DNA of 64,000 bases from Hyposmocoma kahamanoa (Eukaryota; Arthropoda; Insecta; Lepidoptera; Cosmopterigidae): NCBI RefSeq assembly GCF_003589595.1, contig NW_020653713.1, positions 2,117,551-2,181,550 on the forward strand, given 5' to 3'. The first letter of the stretch is position 1. Each line of letters opens with the position of its first letter. This document shows, in pieces, positions 34,366 through 45,385 of this stretch. Under the pieces are notes generated by a model. The model worked only from the letters and a program-made list of their open reading frames with translations. It did not search any database and was not told the DNA's origin. A program made the position numbers and the translations under genes.

Positions 34366-34904
34366 AACTAAACCTTAATCCTTGTTGTTACATCCCACTG
34401 CTAAATACGAGTCTCTTCTAATAAATGGTCGTGAACACTATATTAAATATAATTATTTACGATTAGGTAGTGTCAATATTTTTTTATTTAGTTTTGATGT
34501 TTTTACAATTTAACGATATTAATTTATATCATATTATTATTTTTTTAAATTTAACGATCGGCTGGCTGGCTGGCTGTTCTTTTGCTTCGCTGATTATTTT
34601 ACTTGATATGAACGACTTGACCAGGAATAGTGTAACAAAGAAGGCCTCAAGCTGAACTTTCTGCCTTTTCGATAAGGAAATACGAAACACGAATAACGAA
34701 ACTGTATTCCATGTTTCATTATGCAATTCGAAAGCTCATGACGGCTTGCGGCCTTGGTATTCGCGTGTGGAAACTGAAAACACGTTATAACACGTCTGAT
34801 GGCGAATCTAAATTTTTATTTGAACGCGAGTAAAGATCACCACCATCAATATCATTAGAATATCAGCGTCAGGTTGTTTTGCGTTCACAACATGACCTAC
34901 GCTG

Positions 34905-35010
34905 AGTGGTGACCATTTTGGATCTCAATTTTTAGTATCAAGTTTTACTTTACATTGTCACTAAGAAAATGAGACCAAATAAATGTTTTTTCTTTCTTTC
35001 TCAGACTTTT
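34905..35010 (+). repeat. LINE 3' tail
   Basis: Contains aaatgagaccaaataaatg followed by a (ttttc/tttc)n run, typical of the end of Jockey-like LINEs. No coding part is attached. Confidence 0.45.
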
Positions 35011-35126
35011 GTTTTATTTTTACTTCATTTATAACTACTTAAATCAAAATAAAATAAACAAATAATAAATCTTTTTATATAAACATATGCTTTACAAATC
35101 AATAGGTATAATAATCTCAGTACAAG

Positions 35127-35577
35127 TACTAAAAAAACCGACCTCAAAAGTACGTGGAATTACGTCTATTTGCTAAGTTTCATTGAAATATCCCCTAGTT
35201 CGCCACTACACAGGACTTGATACTGAAGATAATAAAAATAGGTTCTCACTACGACACTACTCAAAGTATTTCGAGAGAAAAACGCCTTGAATTGAAGAAA
35301 TAGCAAAATCAACTAAATAATTGCTAAAAATGATTGCTCCTAAATTAAAGTTAGGCGATATTTATAAAAATGACTCTTCATGCGTGAACAGCCACCCTTT
35401 GAGGTGGATGATTTTCTTCAAAATGAAATGGGACCACTATGGAAATACCCCCTTTCCAGCAAAAAAAGAATCATGAAAATCGGTTCACAAATACCGGAGT
35501 TATCGCGTAACATACATAAAAAAAAGAACATACAGTCGAATTGAGAACCTCCTCCTTTTTTGAAGTCGGTTAAAAAT
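35127..35577 (-). repeat. Family D repeat, near full length
   Basis: Reverse copy from aaaaccgacctcaaaagtac to ttttgaagtcggttaaaaa, with gtgaacagccaccctttgag inside. Confidence 0.83.
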
Positions 35578-36644
35578 AGGCATGCAATTTCATATGAAGC
35601 TAAAGTATTTGTATTTTGTATTTGCAGGAAAGTAAAAATCATTTTATAAATGTGTATTTAATTAAACAGACACCTCAAGATTGTGTACATTTAGTTAAGT
35701 ACCTAAACAAACGGACTATAGAGTTGAATTTAAATCTAAAGTGTCTAGCTTTATGTCGTCGGTGTTTCGCATAAAAGGCGAAAATTATTCTAGGGCATAT
35801 TTTAAATTTTGACAACATTTTAAAATATTTACGTCGTATTTTAAATTAAATTTTAAAATTTAGAGTTAATTAAAACCAATTAAATATTTTAAAACAGTTG
35901 ATAAAACGTGCTCTCTGAAAAAATACAATAAATACAATAAGTTTAGTGTAGGAAATAAACTTCAATATATCACAATCTTATAAATATTAGTGGTCCATAG
36001 CAAAATAGCTCTTTTTCGGCTTATTATACAGCTGTATTCGTAATATACTAAAATTTATTTGTAGTAAGATTCGTTGCCTAAGGGTGACTGATTTTTATGG
36101 TGTGACCAGTTGCAATGCCAGTCAGTGCATCCCAAAGATCATGAAGATCATGTTCCAAATAATTACACCACCAATATTTAAAACAAAAATACACTAAGAT
36201 CCTGACGTTTGTTTTTTTTTTAATTATTCTAGAAAACCATCAAAGTATGTCCTGTACAAATCGAGTTTTAATTTCGCTACACGTGGTCATATAAGCACAC
36301 GTGACAGTAATAACATCAGTGTGAGGTTTTTACTGGCCGCGGGCAACCCCGCCGGCTTACCTTTCATTTCGACTGAACTCTACCGCTGCTCCACTTTTAT
36401 GTTTATTGACGGCCGAGACCATTCACGGGGAAATATATTAAAGTCTACATTTTCTTATATCACACTCTATAATAAAGTGACGAATTCAAAAAGTAGCATT
36501 TTTGGAGAAATGTAAAAATATACTTTAGGACACGTAGTTTGAGCGAAGTTGCATTTATATATTTAAAGGGCCAGAATTTAAAAATATTATTAGAAAGAAG
36601 AATATTGCGGAAGTGCACTGGATGCAAGCAACACAGGATAGGTC

Positions 36645-36700
36645 GTTGTGGTATTCTTTGGGGGAGGCCTATGTTGAGTGTGTGCGTTATTATAAAAAAA
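36645..36700 (+). repeat. SINE family B, tail fragment
   Basis: Only the 3' end (cctatgttgagtgtgtgcgt, ttataaaaaa) is present. It abuts a family D fragment. Confidence 0.6.
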
Positions 36701-36792
36701 GTACCCTCTTTGTGCCTAACATACACACATACAAATAAAAATAACCGTCGAATTGAGAACTTCCTCCTTTTTTTTGAAGTCGGTTAAAAATT
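36693..36792 (-). repeat. Family D fragment
   Basis: Reverse start of the family: agtaccctctttgtgcctaa, gaattgagaacttcctcct, gaagtcggttaaaaa. Confidence 0.7.
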
Positions 36793-36880
36793 GACAGTTG
36801 AATAGTGGCTCGATGGTCACCCATTAAAACCTACCCTTAACTTCTAGCAGAATAAACGTACAAAATCTTGCCACATATAA

Positions 36881-37108
36881 CTGCCTCAGTGGCCGAACGG
36901 TTACCATGCCACTGCCACGCAGAGGTCCCAGGTTCGATTCCCGGGCCGGGAGAAATATTTGTATGACCTACATTTATTTCTCTCGTGAGTTTGGGTGTAA
37001 TTTGTGGTTGTCTATGTGTGTGTCCATGGCACCCGCGACACAGGGTTTCCCTAGTGCGGGGCTATGTTGAGTGTGTGCGTTATTATAAAAATAATAATAA
37101 TAATAATT
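36881..37108 (+). repeat. tRNA-derived SINE, family B
   Basis: The head gcctcagtggccgaacggtt has A and B boxes (aggttcgattcccgg), followed by tail gggctatgttgagtgtgtgc and a (taa)n run. The head is not a functional tRNA: no 3' acceptor stem matches. Confidence 0.88.
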
Positions 37109-37932
37109 TGACTTAACATTAACAGACTTCGAGTCCAGCATGTCGCCCTATGTCGCCCAGTACGCCCCTGTCGCGCCTTTTATGATACGTTCTAAGTACC
37201 CATAAAGACATACACATCTCCACTTCCCTGATTTCCGGCTTTCACTCTACTTTCATAAACACCTTCACACTTACCATTTCCTGTTAATAAACAAATTTAC
37301 TTACTTCTTTGTATATGTACGTAATACATAAAATGCAATAACGGGTCCAGAAACGGTAGGTGGTCGTGTCGCGATCGTCTTTTATTTCTATAATACTTAT
37401 TTCCGCAACATACCCAACTAGTCTCTATCTACAAGGTAAAATTTTTGACTTAGGTTTATAACGACCATAGAAATGCCTTTAAAACATCCACTCATAAGAT
37501 CTAAAATTGCGTAGCTTAAAAAACTAGGGCACGGCTACTGCCTTGACGAGATGTCGTTTACATAGTACCCAGAGATGGAAACATAAATTTGCTGCTAGAT
37601 ATATGTTAATAAAGCATTATTTGTTTATAGAATCAGTTTTCCAATTGCTGTGAACAAACCCGAAACAGTATTCTCGAATGTTTGTTTGTGAAACCCTGCA
37701 ATAGCGTAAAATTGTGCACTTGTTTTTGTATTTTATGTATCGGAAAAGCGTCGCTTTCAGAATTTACCTCTAGCAAACGACAGGTAACTTATCTGTTCAG
37801 CCATTTAAAAAAAAAGAATTTCTATAGTATACTTTTTAATATATTAAATGTTTTACCAATAAGTCTCCCATTCACTATAGAAATAATATTAGTTCAGATA
37901 TCAAAACCGAGCCAATCAATCATCATAAGAAG

Positions 37933-38172
37933 CAGTAGAGTCTCTTTCACTCCTTGTGAAAGAATTCGTCCAGGGCAGTACAGTCACGATACCTATTTTT
38001 GTCGTCAAGCTGTTGATTTTGAAGGGTAAGGGTGCTGGTGAAATTACAGGCACACGGGACTTGTCTATTTTATGCTTCAGAGTGACGGGCGCAGTATTGC
38101 TCAGGTCTGCGCGATTTAAAACCCTAAGTTCACTGCCACCAGCACGAATTCTTTGTTCCATCACTTGAAAAA
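37933..38172 (+). repeat. Family A repeat
   Basis: Forward copy: cttgtgaaagaattcgtcca, gggtaagggtgctggtgaaa, ggcacacgggacttgtcta, then a shortened distal end. Confidence 0.8.
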
Positions 38173-38667
38173 GACAAAAAAAAGACAACTAGTCATCATA
38201 TGGACAAGAAACATGGCTGGTCGCAGATCTCATTTACTTTTTTGCCCACAACATAATGTAGTCAAAAAAAGTTATCACAACGTGCGGTTTCTATTTTAAT
38301 AAACTTTCCAAGCGAGAAATGTACAACCATAGTTAGCTGTGTTATTGCCTTATATTCACGTACACTTATACAATAAAATTTTATATGAAACATGACAACA
38401 TAGTCAGAAAAAAATCCATTATTTATACTAAAAACTCGTGAAGTTCCTATATTGCATTGGTCCAGCAAAATGGACTTATAACGTTAACCCTTTCGTTAAA
38501 GGAGACCAGTGCCCAGAAATGTGATCTAGTACTTCAGAAACCTGCGGACGTGGGCACAACAATTCAAGAGAATTTTATCGTAATCTGATTAACAATAATG
38601 GAATGCATGCGGTACAAACATTTCTCCTTGAAGATTTGTAAGTATTAAGAAATTATATGTATGAGGC

Positions 38668-39158
38668 ATCGAGTATATAACCAGAAATAGAGACGAAATG
38701 TTATTTAATTTGTTTGAAAACTATTCTGCCAAATCATTACGTTGACAACTGCGCTCGATTGGTCAGCCCGAATTTGAAACAATTGACGGGTGTCGTCAAT
38801 TGTTTCACTTCAAATCGACCAGTTTAACTTGAGCTTTAATGGACGATAATTAAAAGAATTACATATTTCATATTTAATTACCGATGAAATGTGATACCGT
38901 TTGTTTTGTAATTAGATATTTTGCTGTTTTTCCCACACCATCGAATGGAACAGCCACCCATCGTTAGTGATATTATCTTTGTTACAATAAATACAGAATA
39001 TTTTCAGTCAGTTGTTGGCGCTGCACTATTTCAGCTTCCTAATTTGTGATTTCAGCGCAAACGATATTTAAAGGTGATAGAAGACCCAATTTGCCTGATG
39101 GGTTGCCAGGAATGGATGACCCTTATTTCGGCTCTATTTCTGGTTATGTACTCTATGG
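38668..39158 (-). mobile_element. Element G, copy 2
   Basis: The TIR catcgagtatataaccagaa is inverted at the right (ctctatttctggttatgtac). The interior is collinear with 11334-12465 in reverse and lacks element F at the shared position, giving the pre-insertion site of F. About 490 bp; no ORF. Confidence 0.78.
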
Positions 39159-39339
39159 TATAAAGAAAGGGAAAAGCGGACATTTAAATGCAATCAAAAA
39201 TTATTCGTCGAATGTTTATCTATACATTTGTCGTTAAACATTTGCCAATAAGAACTTATATTTATGCCGCAAAGCAGTAATGTGTTAATGTGACCATTTT
39301 TGCGTTCCGGTTTTGAATAATAAGAAACTATTTTGACTG

Positions 39340-39734
39340 TATGTTCTTTTTTTTTGTATGTATGTTACGCGATAACTCCGGTATTTGTGAACCGATTTTC
39401 ATGATTCTTTTTTTGTTGGAAAGGGGGTACTTCCATAGTGGTCCCATTTCATTTTGAAGAAAATCATCCACCTCGACGGGTGGCTGTTCACGCACGAAGA
39501 TTCATTTTATAAATAGCGCCTTAATTTAGGAGCAATTACTTTAATGGTTGATTTTGCTATTTCTCCAATTCGTTTTCTCTCAATATAGTTTGTGTAGTGT
39601 CGTAGTGAGAACCTATTTTTATTATCTCCACTGTCAATTCCTGTCTAGTGGCGAACTATATATTTCAATAAAATTTAGCAAATAGACGTAATTCCACTTA
39701 CTTTTGAGGTCGGTTTTTTTAGTACTCTGTACTG
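39340..39734 (+). repeat. Family D repeat
   Basis: Forward copy: atgttacgcgataactccgg, ggctgttcacgcacgaagat, ending gtactctgtactgag. The first 50 bp are missing or diverged. Confidence 0.82.
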
Positions 39735-40229
39735 AGATTATTCGATGTTTTATTTTATTTATCTTCGCGTTTTGTTCTAGTAAACAATACAAAGTGTTTT
39801 TAATGTATTAAATACTCTCTACAAACATTCGTTTTTCATTTAACAAACGTTACTGTACCTACATCAAAGTTAAAAGAAATTCTTATTCCAGTACCTTCTT
39901 TTAGCAAGTTCTCAATATTTTAGCAGGCAAAACGTACGTACTTATGTTAAAAGCAGCTATTTCCCTCTAGCTCCTTCTCTTAAATGTTTAAACAGACGAA
40001 AAAATTAGTATTTTCATAAGGTCTAAAGATTTCCCTTCGGAGTAACTGAATTCTGTTTATGTTTTTCTCTATGAAAAATGAGAGAACGAGTGCAACAATA
40101 TAGATAAAGGACTTAAGAATCGTTTGTTTTGCGACGGTGACTGAGGGGATGGGCTCTATTTCTTTGGCGGATTTTCCTCTGAGCATTCCCCGTTATGACG
40201 AAGCTACACAAAAGTCGTTAAAAACTAAA

Positions 40230-40365
40230 AACGTTCCGTGACTTAGTTGGCATAGCATCTGACACGGTTTGCTGGAAGACGTTGGTTTGAATCTAGCCAT
40301 ATAATATAACAAACTAGAGGAGTAATTTCACAAAAACAATTGAATATCATGGTGGTCAAATATTG
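40230..40365 (+). repeat. tRNA-like SINE, family C
   Basis: Forward copy: ttccgtgacttagttggcat, gacgttggtttgaatctagc, then actagaggagtaatttcac. The head has lost tRNA pairing. Confidence 0.68.
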
Positions 40366-40607
40366 TACTTTTAACCCGTACTTTAATTTTTACTAAAAAT
40401 AATCCACTACAGACTGTTTTTAAAAATAGACGCCCTTAATTTTAATCTAGTATGAATAGAATGTACGTAGACAGGAATTATACAGTAAATAATTAACAAA
40501 GGAATTGATGCTTCATTCAAACAAAACAATTTTATGCCTATGAAGTTCGTTAATGGTCGCGGCATGGAAATATGATCTAATACGTAGTAAAACCATTTAA
40601 AACATAC

Positions 40608-40723
40608 CTCAAGATTGTCAAAATCGACTTTGATGAGCCGCCTCTGTGGCTGCGTGTGTGGCGTGACGTCACCACCCCTCCGCGCTTCACCTCCGCCCGG
40701 GCCACTACCCGCGCCGTTTGTCG
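40608..40723 (-). CDS. spir: Protein spire, exon ending in RLIKVDFDNLE
   Basis: The acceptor is TTGTTTCAG (40724-40732) and the donor is GTATGT (40602-40607). It enters in phase 1 and ends in phase 0, 116 bp. It encodes a Gly/Arg-rich stretch (GAGSGPGGGEARRGGD) and PQRRLIKVDFDNLE. It is the most upstream exon whose splice sites and phase tie it firmly to spire. It is isolated by introns of 13.7 kb (downstream) and about 19.7 kb (upstream), both full of transposons. Membership rests on strand, phase and coding-like composition as well as on the acidic continuation into the next exon. Confidence 0.82.
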
Positions 40724-40866
40724 CTGAAACAATAAAAGGGAAAATAATTAATATTGTTTTCATTTTATTTTTCTTAGTAACTAAAGAGAGAGGCATTATT
40801 TGCTTTATGTTCCTTCAAGTTTAAATACGTACTTTGTATTATTTTATTTCAACTTCTTTTTTCTTA

Positions 40867-41260
40867 CTTAGAATAACAACGCATAGAACATTGACTTAAT
40901 AGAATGATAGTTTCATATCAAACGAACTGTCACAAGTGAGGTAAAAATCAAATTGATGTAGGCTAGTTTTAGTAGTAGGTTAATTTTCGGTTTTACTGAA
41001 TATTTATATAAAAATACAAGTTGAAACGCGTTACTTCCTTGTGGAATGTGATGTTAGTATCTATTTTATGTTTGTCTGACGTATTTTTACACTCATTTAC
41101 CGCACATTTCGTCATTTTTAGCTAAAATTCTTGATCTGTTCGCGGTGCAAGTTGACCTTGAGCACTGAAGGCCCGCCCGCTCGTGTAGGCCCTTTGGGCG
41201 TGCTTCAATTTGCCTCACTTAGCGTGTGCGGACTAGATTTCTATGCGTTATTATGCTAAG
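40867..41260 (+). mobile_element. Element F, copy 2, with MITE excision scar
   Basis: The ends are CTTAGAATAACAACGCATAG and inverse …TATGCGTTATTATGCTAAG. It is collinear with 11769-12387 except that only 10 bp (cattgactta) of the family E MITE remain at the shared insertion site (40881-40906). It is joined at its right end to a family A repeat without an evident TSD. Confidence 0.82.
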
Positions 41261-41262
41261 GT

Positions 41263-41422
41263 GACAGGACGAACAAGTGATGGTACGCTACACGCCTGTA
41301 CATAACAGTTGCAGTGCCACTCAGAGCTTTAAATCGCAAACATCTGAAGCACTCCCACTGTGCCCTTCACCTCGAGACAAAAGTTGACAAGTACCATGTG
41401 CCTGTAATTTCACCAGCATGTA
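41263..41422 (-). repeat. Family A repeat, joined to element F
   Basis: Reverse partial copy beginning gtgacaggacgaacaagtg directly at the end of element F (41260) and ending tgtaatttcaccagca. Confidence 0.75.
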
Positions 41423-41884
41423 TGGATTTCACATGTAACTGTCTTAAACACTCTATTTATGGATACTCGACACAGAGTATGTGTATTGCACAGACCATAA
41501 AACCACCATGCCGTAACACGCGCTATGCTTTAAGAAACAAATCATATTCAGCTTTGGACAGTTTTTATAGTAAGTGGCATAGACTTGATATTACAACTAA
41601 AGCATGGGTGTGTACTGTACTGTAGGTAATTTTATTTAGAAACTAAACGTTTTCTACTCACGTTATTTTACTTTTGAAGCTATGAAACTTTTAATAGAAT
41701 AACCGAGTTTATGGCTCCTAAACAAGTTTTGACAGCTGATAGGAGCTGTTAAAGTCTGGGGAACCAATGAAAAAATGAAATAAGAAAATTCTCTGCCAGA
41801 GTCGATCATACGCATACGAAAGCTCGTGGGCCACTTATGGGAATCATCACACAACTGTCGAAGAAGGCAGAAGCAGTAGTTTAG

Positions 41885-42125
41885 TAGCAGTAGAGTTCCT
41901 TGTGAAAGAGTTCATCCCAAGCAGTAATGTAAACATTACTGCGTTCCGGTTTTGAAAGGTAAGGATACTGGTGAAATTACTTGTGACTTGTCAACTTATG
42001 CCTCAGAGTGAAGGGCGCAGTGGCAGTGGCCTTCATATCTTCGTAAGGCACTGCAACTGCTATGGACAGGCATGTCCCTTACCAACACGCGCACGAATTG
42101 TTCGTCCCGTCACTTGACATCATAA
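41885..42125 (+). repeat. Family A repeat
   Basis: Forward copy: agttccttgtgaaagagttc, cattactgcgttccggtttt, cttatgcctcagagtgaag, gttcgtcccgtcacttga. Confidence 0.8.
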
Positions 42126-42298
42126 AAAATATATAAATACATGAAATATATATTATTATCTTTAAGTTTATCCTGTAACTCCTGTTTAACCTGATGTTGC
42201 CTGGAAGAGATTTCTGCCTAGCAATGAGCGCAAAAGAAGGACTTCGTTCGTTTTTTTTTCTAGCTCAAACCGATCCTGTGTCGTAAAACATTTATAAA

Positions 42299-42520
42299 CT
42301 GCCTCCGTGGCCGAACGGTTACCATGCCGGACTGCCACGCAGAGGTCCCAGGTTCGATTCCCGGGCCGGGAGAAATATTTGTATGGCCTGTATTTATTTC
42401 TCTCGTGAGTTTGGGTGTAATTTGTGGTTGTCTATGTGTGTGTCCATGGCACCCGCGACACAGGGTTTCCCTAGTGCGGGGCTATGTTGAGTGTGTGCGT
42501 TATTTATTTATTGATTTATT
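42299..42520 (+). repeat. tRNA-derived SINE, family B
   Basis: The best preserved copy: gcctccgtggccgaacggtt, accatgccggactgccacgc, aggttcgattcccgggccgg, then the common body and tail ending gttgagtgtgtgcg(ttatt)n. Confidence 0.9.
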
Positions 42521-42739
42521 TATAAACATACATATTATATCGTATTAAATATATTATATATATTTATAAAAACATACATATTTACGAGCGATGCGCAGGT
42601 GGAGGCCGACTATTACGTAACACACGAATATTGAAACCCCTTGCTCATCGAACCCAACTCTCAACGAAAAATCCGCGAGTAATCGGGACCCGATTTACGA
42701 ACACCTACCCACAAGTCTAAAAAGTGTTACAAATGACGA

Positions 42740-43040
42740 AGTGTTTTGTTCCCAACTGAAACACCTTTTATTGAATAATGAATTTTACAGTGTAGAGGAA
42801 TTTCTTTTAAAGAAATTGTAATTATATTTTAAATTTTGGACGATTGTATTTTGAAAATGTTTAAATTTTTATTTGTATTATTGTAGTTCATATTTTTCTT
42901 TATTTCGCTTTTAATTATTTTATTCTATATTAACAATGAAATTATTATTTACATTAATGACGCTCATGTTATCCCTTGACATTATATTTCGAATTGTAAT
43001 ATTATGAAATTGATAATATGAAATAAATGATCTATTCTAT
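42740..43040 (+). repeat. LINE 3' end (UTR and short-repeat tail)
   Basis: An AT-rich UTR-like stretch ends atgaaataaatgatctattc tattctt. The short frame before it (NNEFYSVEEFLLKK) resembles the last residues of Jockey-like ORF2. The LINE fragment at 43210 is a different element. Confidence 0.45.
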
Positions 43041-43209
43041 TCTTCTAAAATACTGTCCATTTCATCAATTCCAATACTACTCTACGTACAAAACAATATT
43101 GCCAGCAGCGTCCCCTCCGTTTATCACAGACATATGTCGTGCCTATATGAGATATTTTTACGCCCCTCTAATAGGCTTTTACGGAACTTTTATGGAGAAT
43201 ATTATTATC

Positions 43210-43733
43210 CTATTATGGAAAAAGAGCGAACTCTCGCCTTCTTTAACTCTATAAAGAACCATCTGTTTCTGGGACCGAAAACAATAAAATCAACTGCAGT
43301 GAGGTTGCTCCACTGCTACGTCTGGCCTGTAGTGTCGTACGGTAGCGAGGCTTAGACTCTAAAAGCCGACACCCAGAGGCGTCTTGAGTCCTTCGAGATG
43401 TGGTGCTAGCGTAGAATGCTTCGCATTAGCTGGACCCAGAAAGATCCCAATGTGATAGTTCTTCAGCGCGTTGGGAGGGACCGAGAACTCTTGCAGACCG
43501 TCAACAAAAGGAAAGTTGCGTATCTTGGACACGTTCTACGGCATGAAAAATACCGACTTCTGCAACTGATAATGATGGGCAAGATCGAGGGTAAACGGCG
43601 TACTGGAAGAAGGAAGAAGTCGTGGTTGCGCAACATCCGGGAATGGACCAATATTGCCAGTGTAGAACATCTGTTTCGCTTGGCTCAAGACAGGGAAGAG
43701 TTCTCCAAGCTGGCGGCCAGTCTCCAGTAGTGG
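43210..43733 (+). pseudogene. Non-LTR retrotransposon reverse transcriptase, C-terminal fragment with two in-frame stops
   Basis: A single frame from about 43210 to the TAG at 43728-43730 reads LLHCYVWPVVSYGSEA, then after the first stop TLKADTQRRLESFEMWC, and after the second VAYLGHVLRHEKYRLLQL and GRRKKSWLRNIREWTN. These are hallmarks of the end of insect endonuclease-reverse-transcriptase LINEs (RTE-like, by family memory). The two internal stops are both TAG where the family has Trp (SEA-W-TLK and MWC-W-RRM), so both are single TGG-to-TAG changes. The tail (ctacatgatgatgagtgac) resembles the short-unit 3' end of such LINEs. The polymerase and endonuclease parts are missing; this is a dead 5'-truncated copy in the spire intron. 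Confidence 0.85.
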
Positions 43734-43899
43734 AGAGGCACTACATGATGATGAGTGACAAACACCTTTTCAACCTTATTTTTTACATAAATCAATTTAA
43801 CTAAATACACTACCATATCAATTAAGGGCGTATAGGCCCACTAAATTAGAACGATGGCATTGACCCATTTTAGGGAATAACCTCAGCAATCAGGCAGGA

Positions 43900-44015
43900 G
43901 CTGCCTCTAAGATGTTTGCAATTGAAAGCTCTGAGTGTAACTGGAACTATCATGGGTAGGTATGCCACCTACAACCAAGCCCACGACTCGTTCATCCACT
44001 TCCTTGATAACATAA
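43900..44015 (+). repeat. Family A fragment
   Basis: Diverged distal half: ttgaaagctctgagtgtaac, ccacgactcgttcatcc. Confidence 0.55.
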
Positions 44016-44739
44016 AAAAAGCATGTTATGCACTTTAATTGGGGTTTGTTACGTCATCATTACATCCGACATTCCTTTCAATAATAATTTCGCACTTAAT
44101 AAAAATCTTGATAAAATGTATTCCACTTTAAAGTACTTTCATGGTCGTTTGAATCACGATTCGATCTCGTGAAGAGAATGTATGGCGAAACAAATTATAT
44201 CACGATTCCAGGTCTCTTGTTTAATTGTTGCAACGAATTTAATTACCAACAGCTAATTACCAAAGTCGAGATAATTAAAATATGTTTTATACGTGATTAA
44301 GTCCCGAATTAAAAATGAAATAATGAAAATCGTGAAAGTTTAATTCAAGGTACCTACCAACAGCTATTGTTATAGTTATTTTAGTTATCACTGTCATCAG
44401 CATTAACCTGGTATAAGTCCCGATGAGCACTGCCGCCCGCTAACTAACTAGACTTCTTCTCTGAACGTTATAACTTGGACTTTTCAAGGCGAGAGTGAAT
44501 AGGCATTATCTAGGTGTGCATGGTCCATCGTCGACCTCATCCTCACTTTCCATCAGGAGAGATGGAGGTCAAATGCACACTTACATTAGAATAAAAAAAA
44601 ACTAAAACGCGGCTATTGACAAAATATTTTTTTGAGATGTCATAAAAAACCATAACCCAGTTATAGAATATTGAAATTCTTTAATGATATTTCAGTTATG
44701 CATCGTTAGGGTAAGTTCCGATAAGTCCACTACACTACA

Positions 44740-45009
44740 CTAGAACATTTATCATTTAGCCGCAGGTCTCCTCTTAGTGGACGATTTAGGGATGCCTAAA
44801 TCGTTAACCTATCCTGTCACACGTTTTCAAAGTATTGTGAACCTTCTTCGACGTGCAGGTTCCACCGCGATGTTTTTCTTCCCCGTTAGCGAAAGGTATT
44901 TCTGCTAAATATTAACAAATGAACGTAGCCTATATAATTAAAGACATCGGTACATGCCGCTACAGGGATTCAAACCATCATCATCTCGATTGAGAAGCAA
45001 CCGTTCTAA
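44740..45009 (-). repeat. tRNA-like repeat, family M, bordering Transib
   Basis: Contains gctaaatattaacaaatg, taattaaagacatcggtaca and gggattcaaacc as in the copies at 30640 and 54190. Transib is inserted at its right end. Confidence 0.62.
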
Positions 45010-45014
45010 CATTG
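45010..45014. repeat. Left target-site duplication of Transib (CATTG)
   Basis: CATTG directly abuts the left heptamer CACGGTG. The same 5 bp abuts the right end at 47916-47920. A 5-bp duplication is characteristic of Transib. Confidence 0.9.
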
Positions 45015-45385
45015 CACGGTGATTCACGCTCCATACTAAGGCGGTCATAAATACGTAACTCCGAAATTATTATTATTTTTTTATTTTATTACGTTAAAAT
45101 ATGATTAGGTAAACGTAAATTAATAAAATTATACATTTTAAAAAATATTTGACAATATTTAGGTGTAAAAATGTCTCGCAGTAATTTTGTTTTTAGACGA
45201 TGTATCTAAAACATTTTATACTGCGACTTTTAATGGTAAAACTGTGTAAATAATGATTATTTGTATTAACAATAACCACAAATGAATAAATTAAAACAAT
45301 AAAAATACATAAAAAAGTTCATTTTACAAAATACAAACAAAACACAAATTATACCAAAATACATTAAATCTCAACAATATTAACT

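Noticed and set aside
36350..36430. Possible - strand exon with a GTAAGC donor after GAAATGAAAG
   Set aside because: All three frames meet stops close upstream, and no phase-compatible acceptor fits between the spire exons at 40608 and 26949.
42299..42385. tRNA gene candidate with A and B boxes
   Set aside because: It is the head of SINE family B. The acceptor stem does not close and the same head recurs with a shared non-tRNA body.
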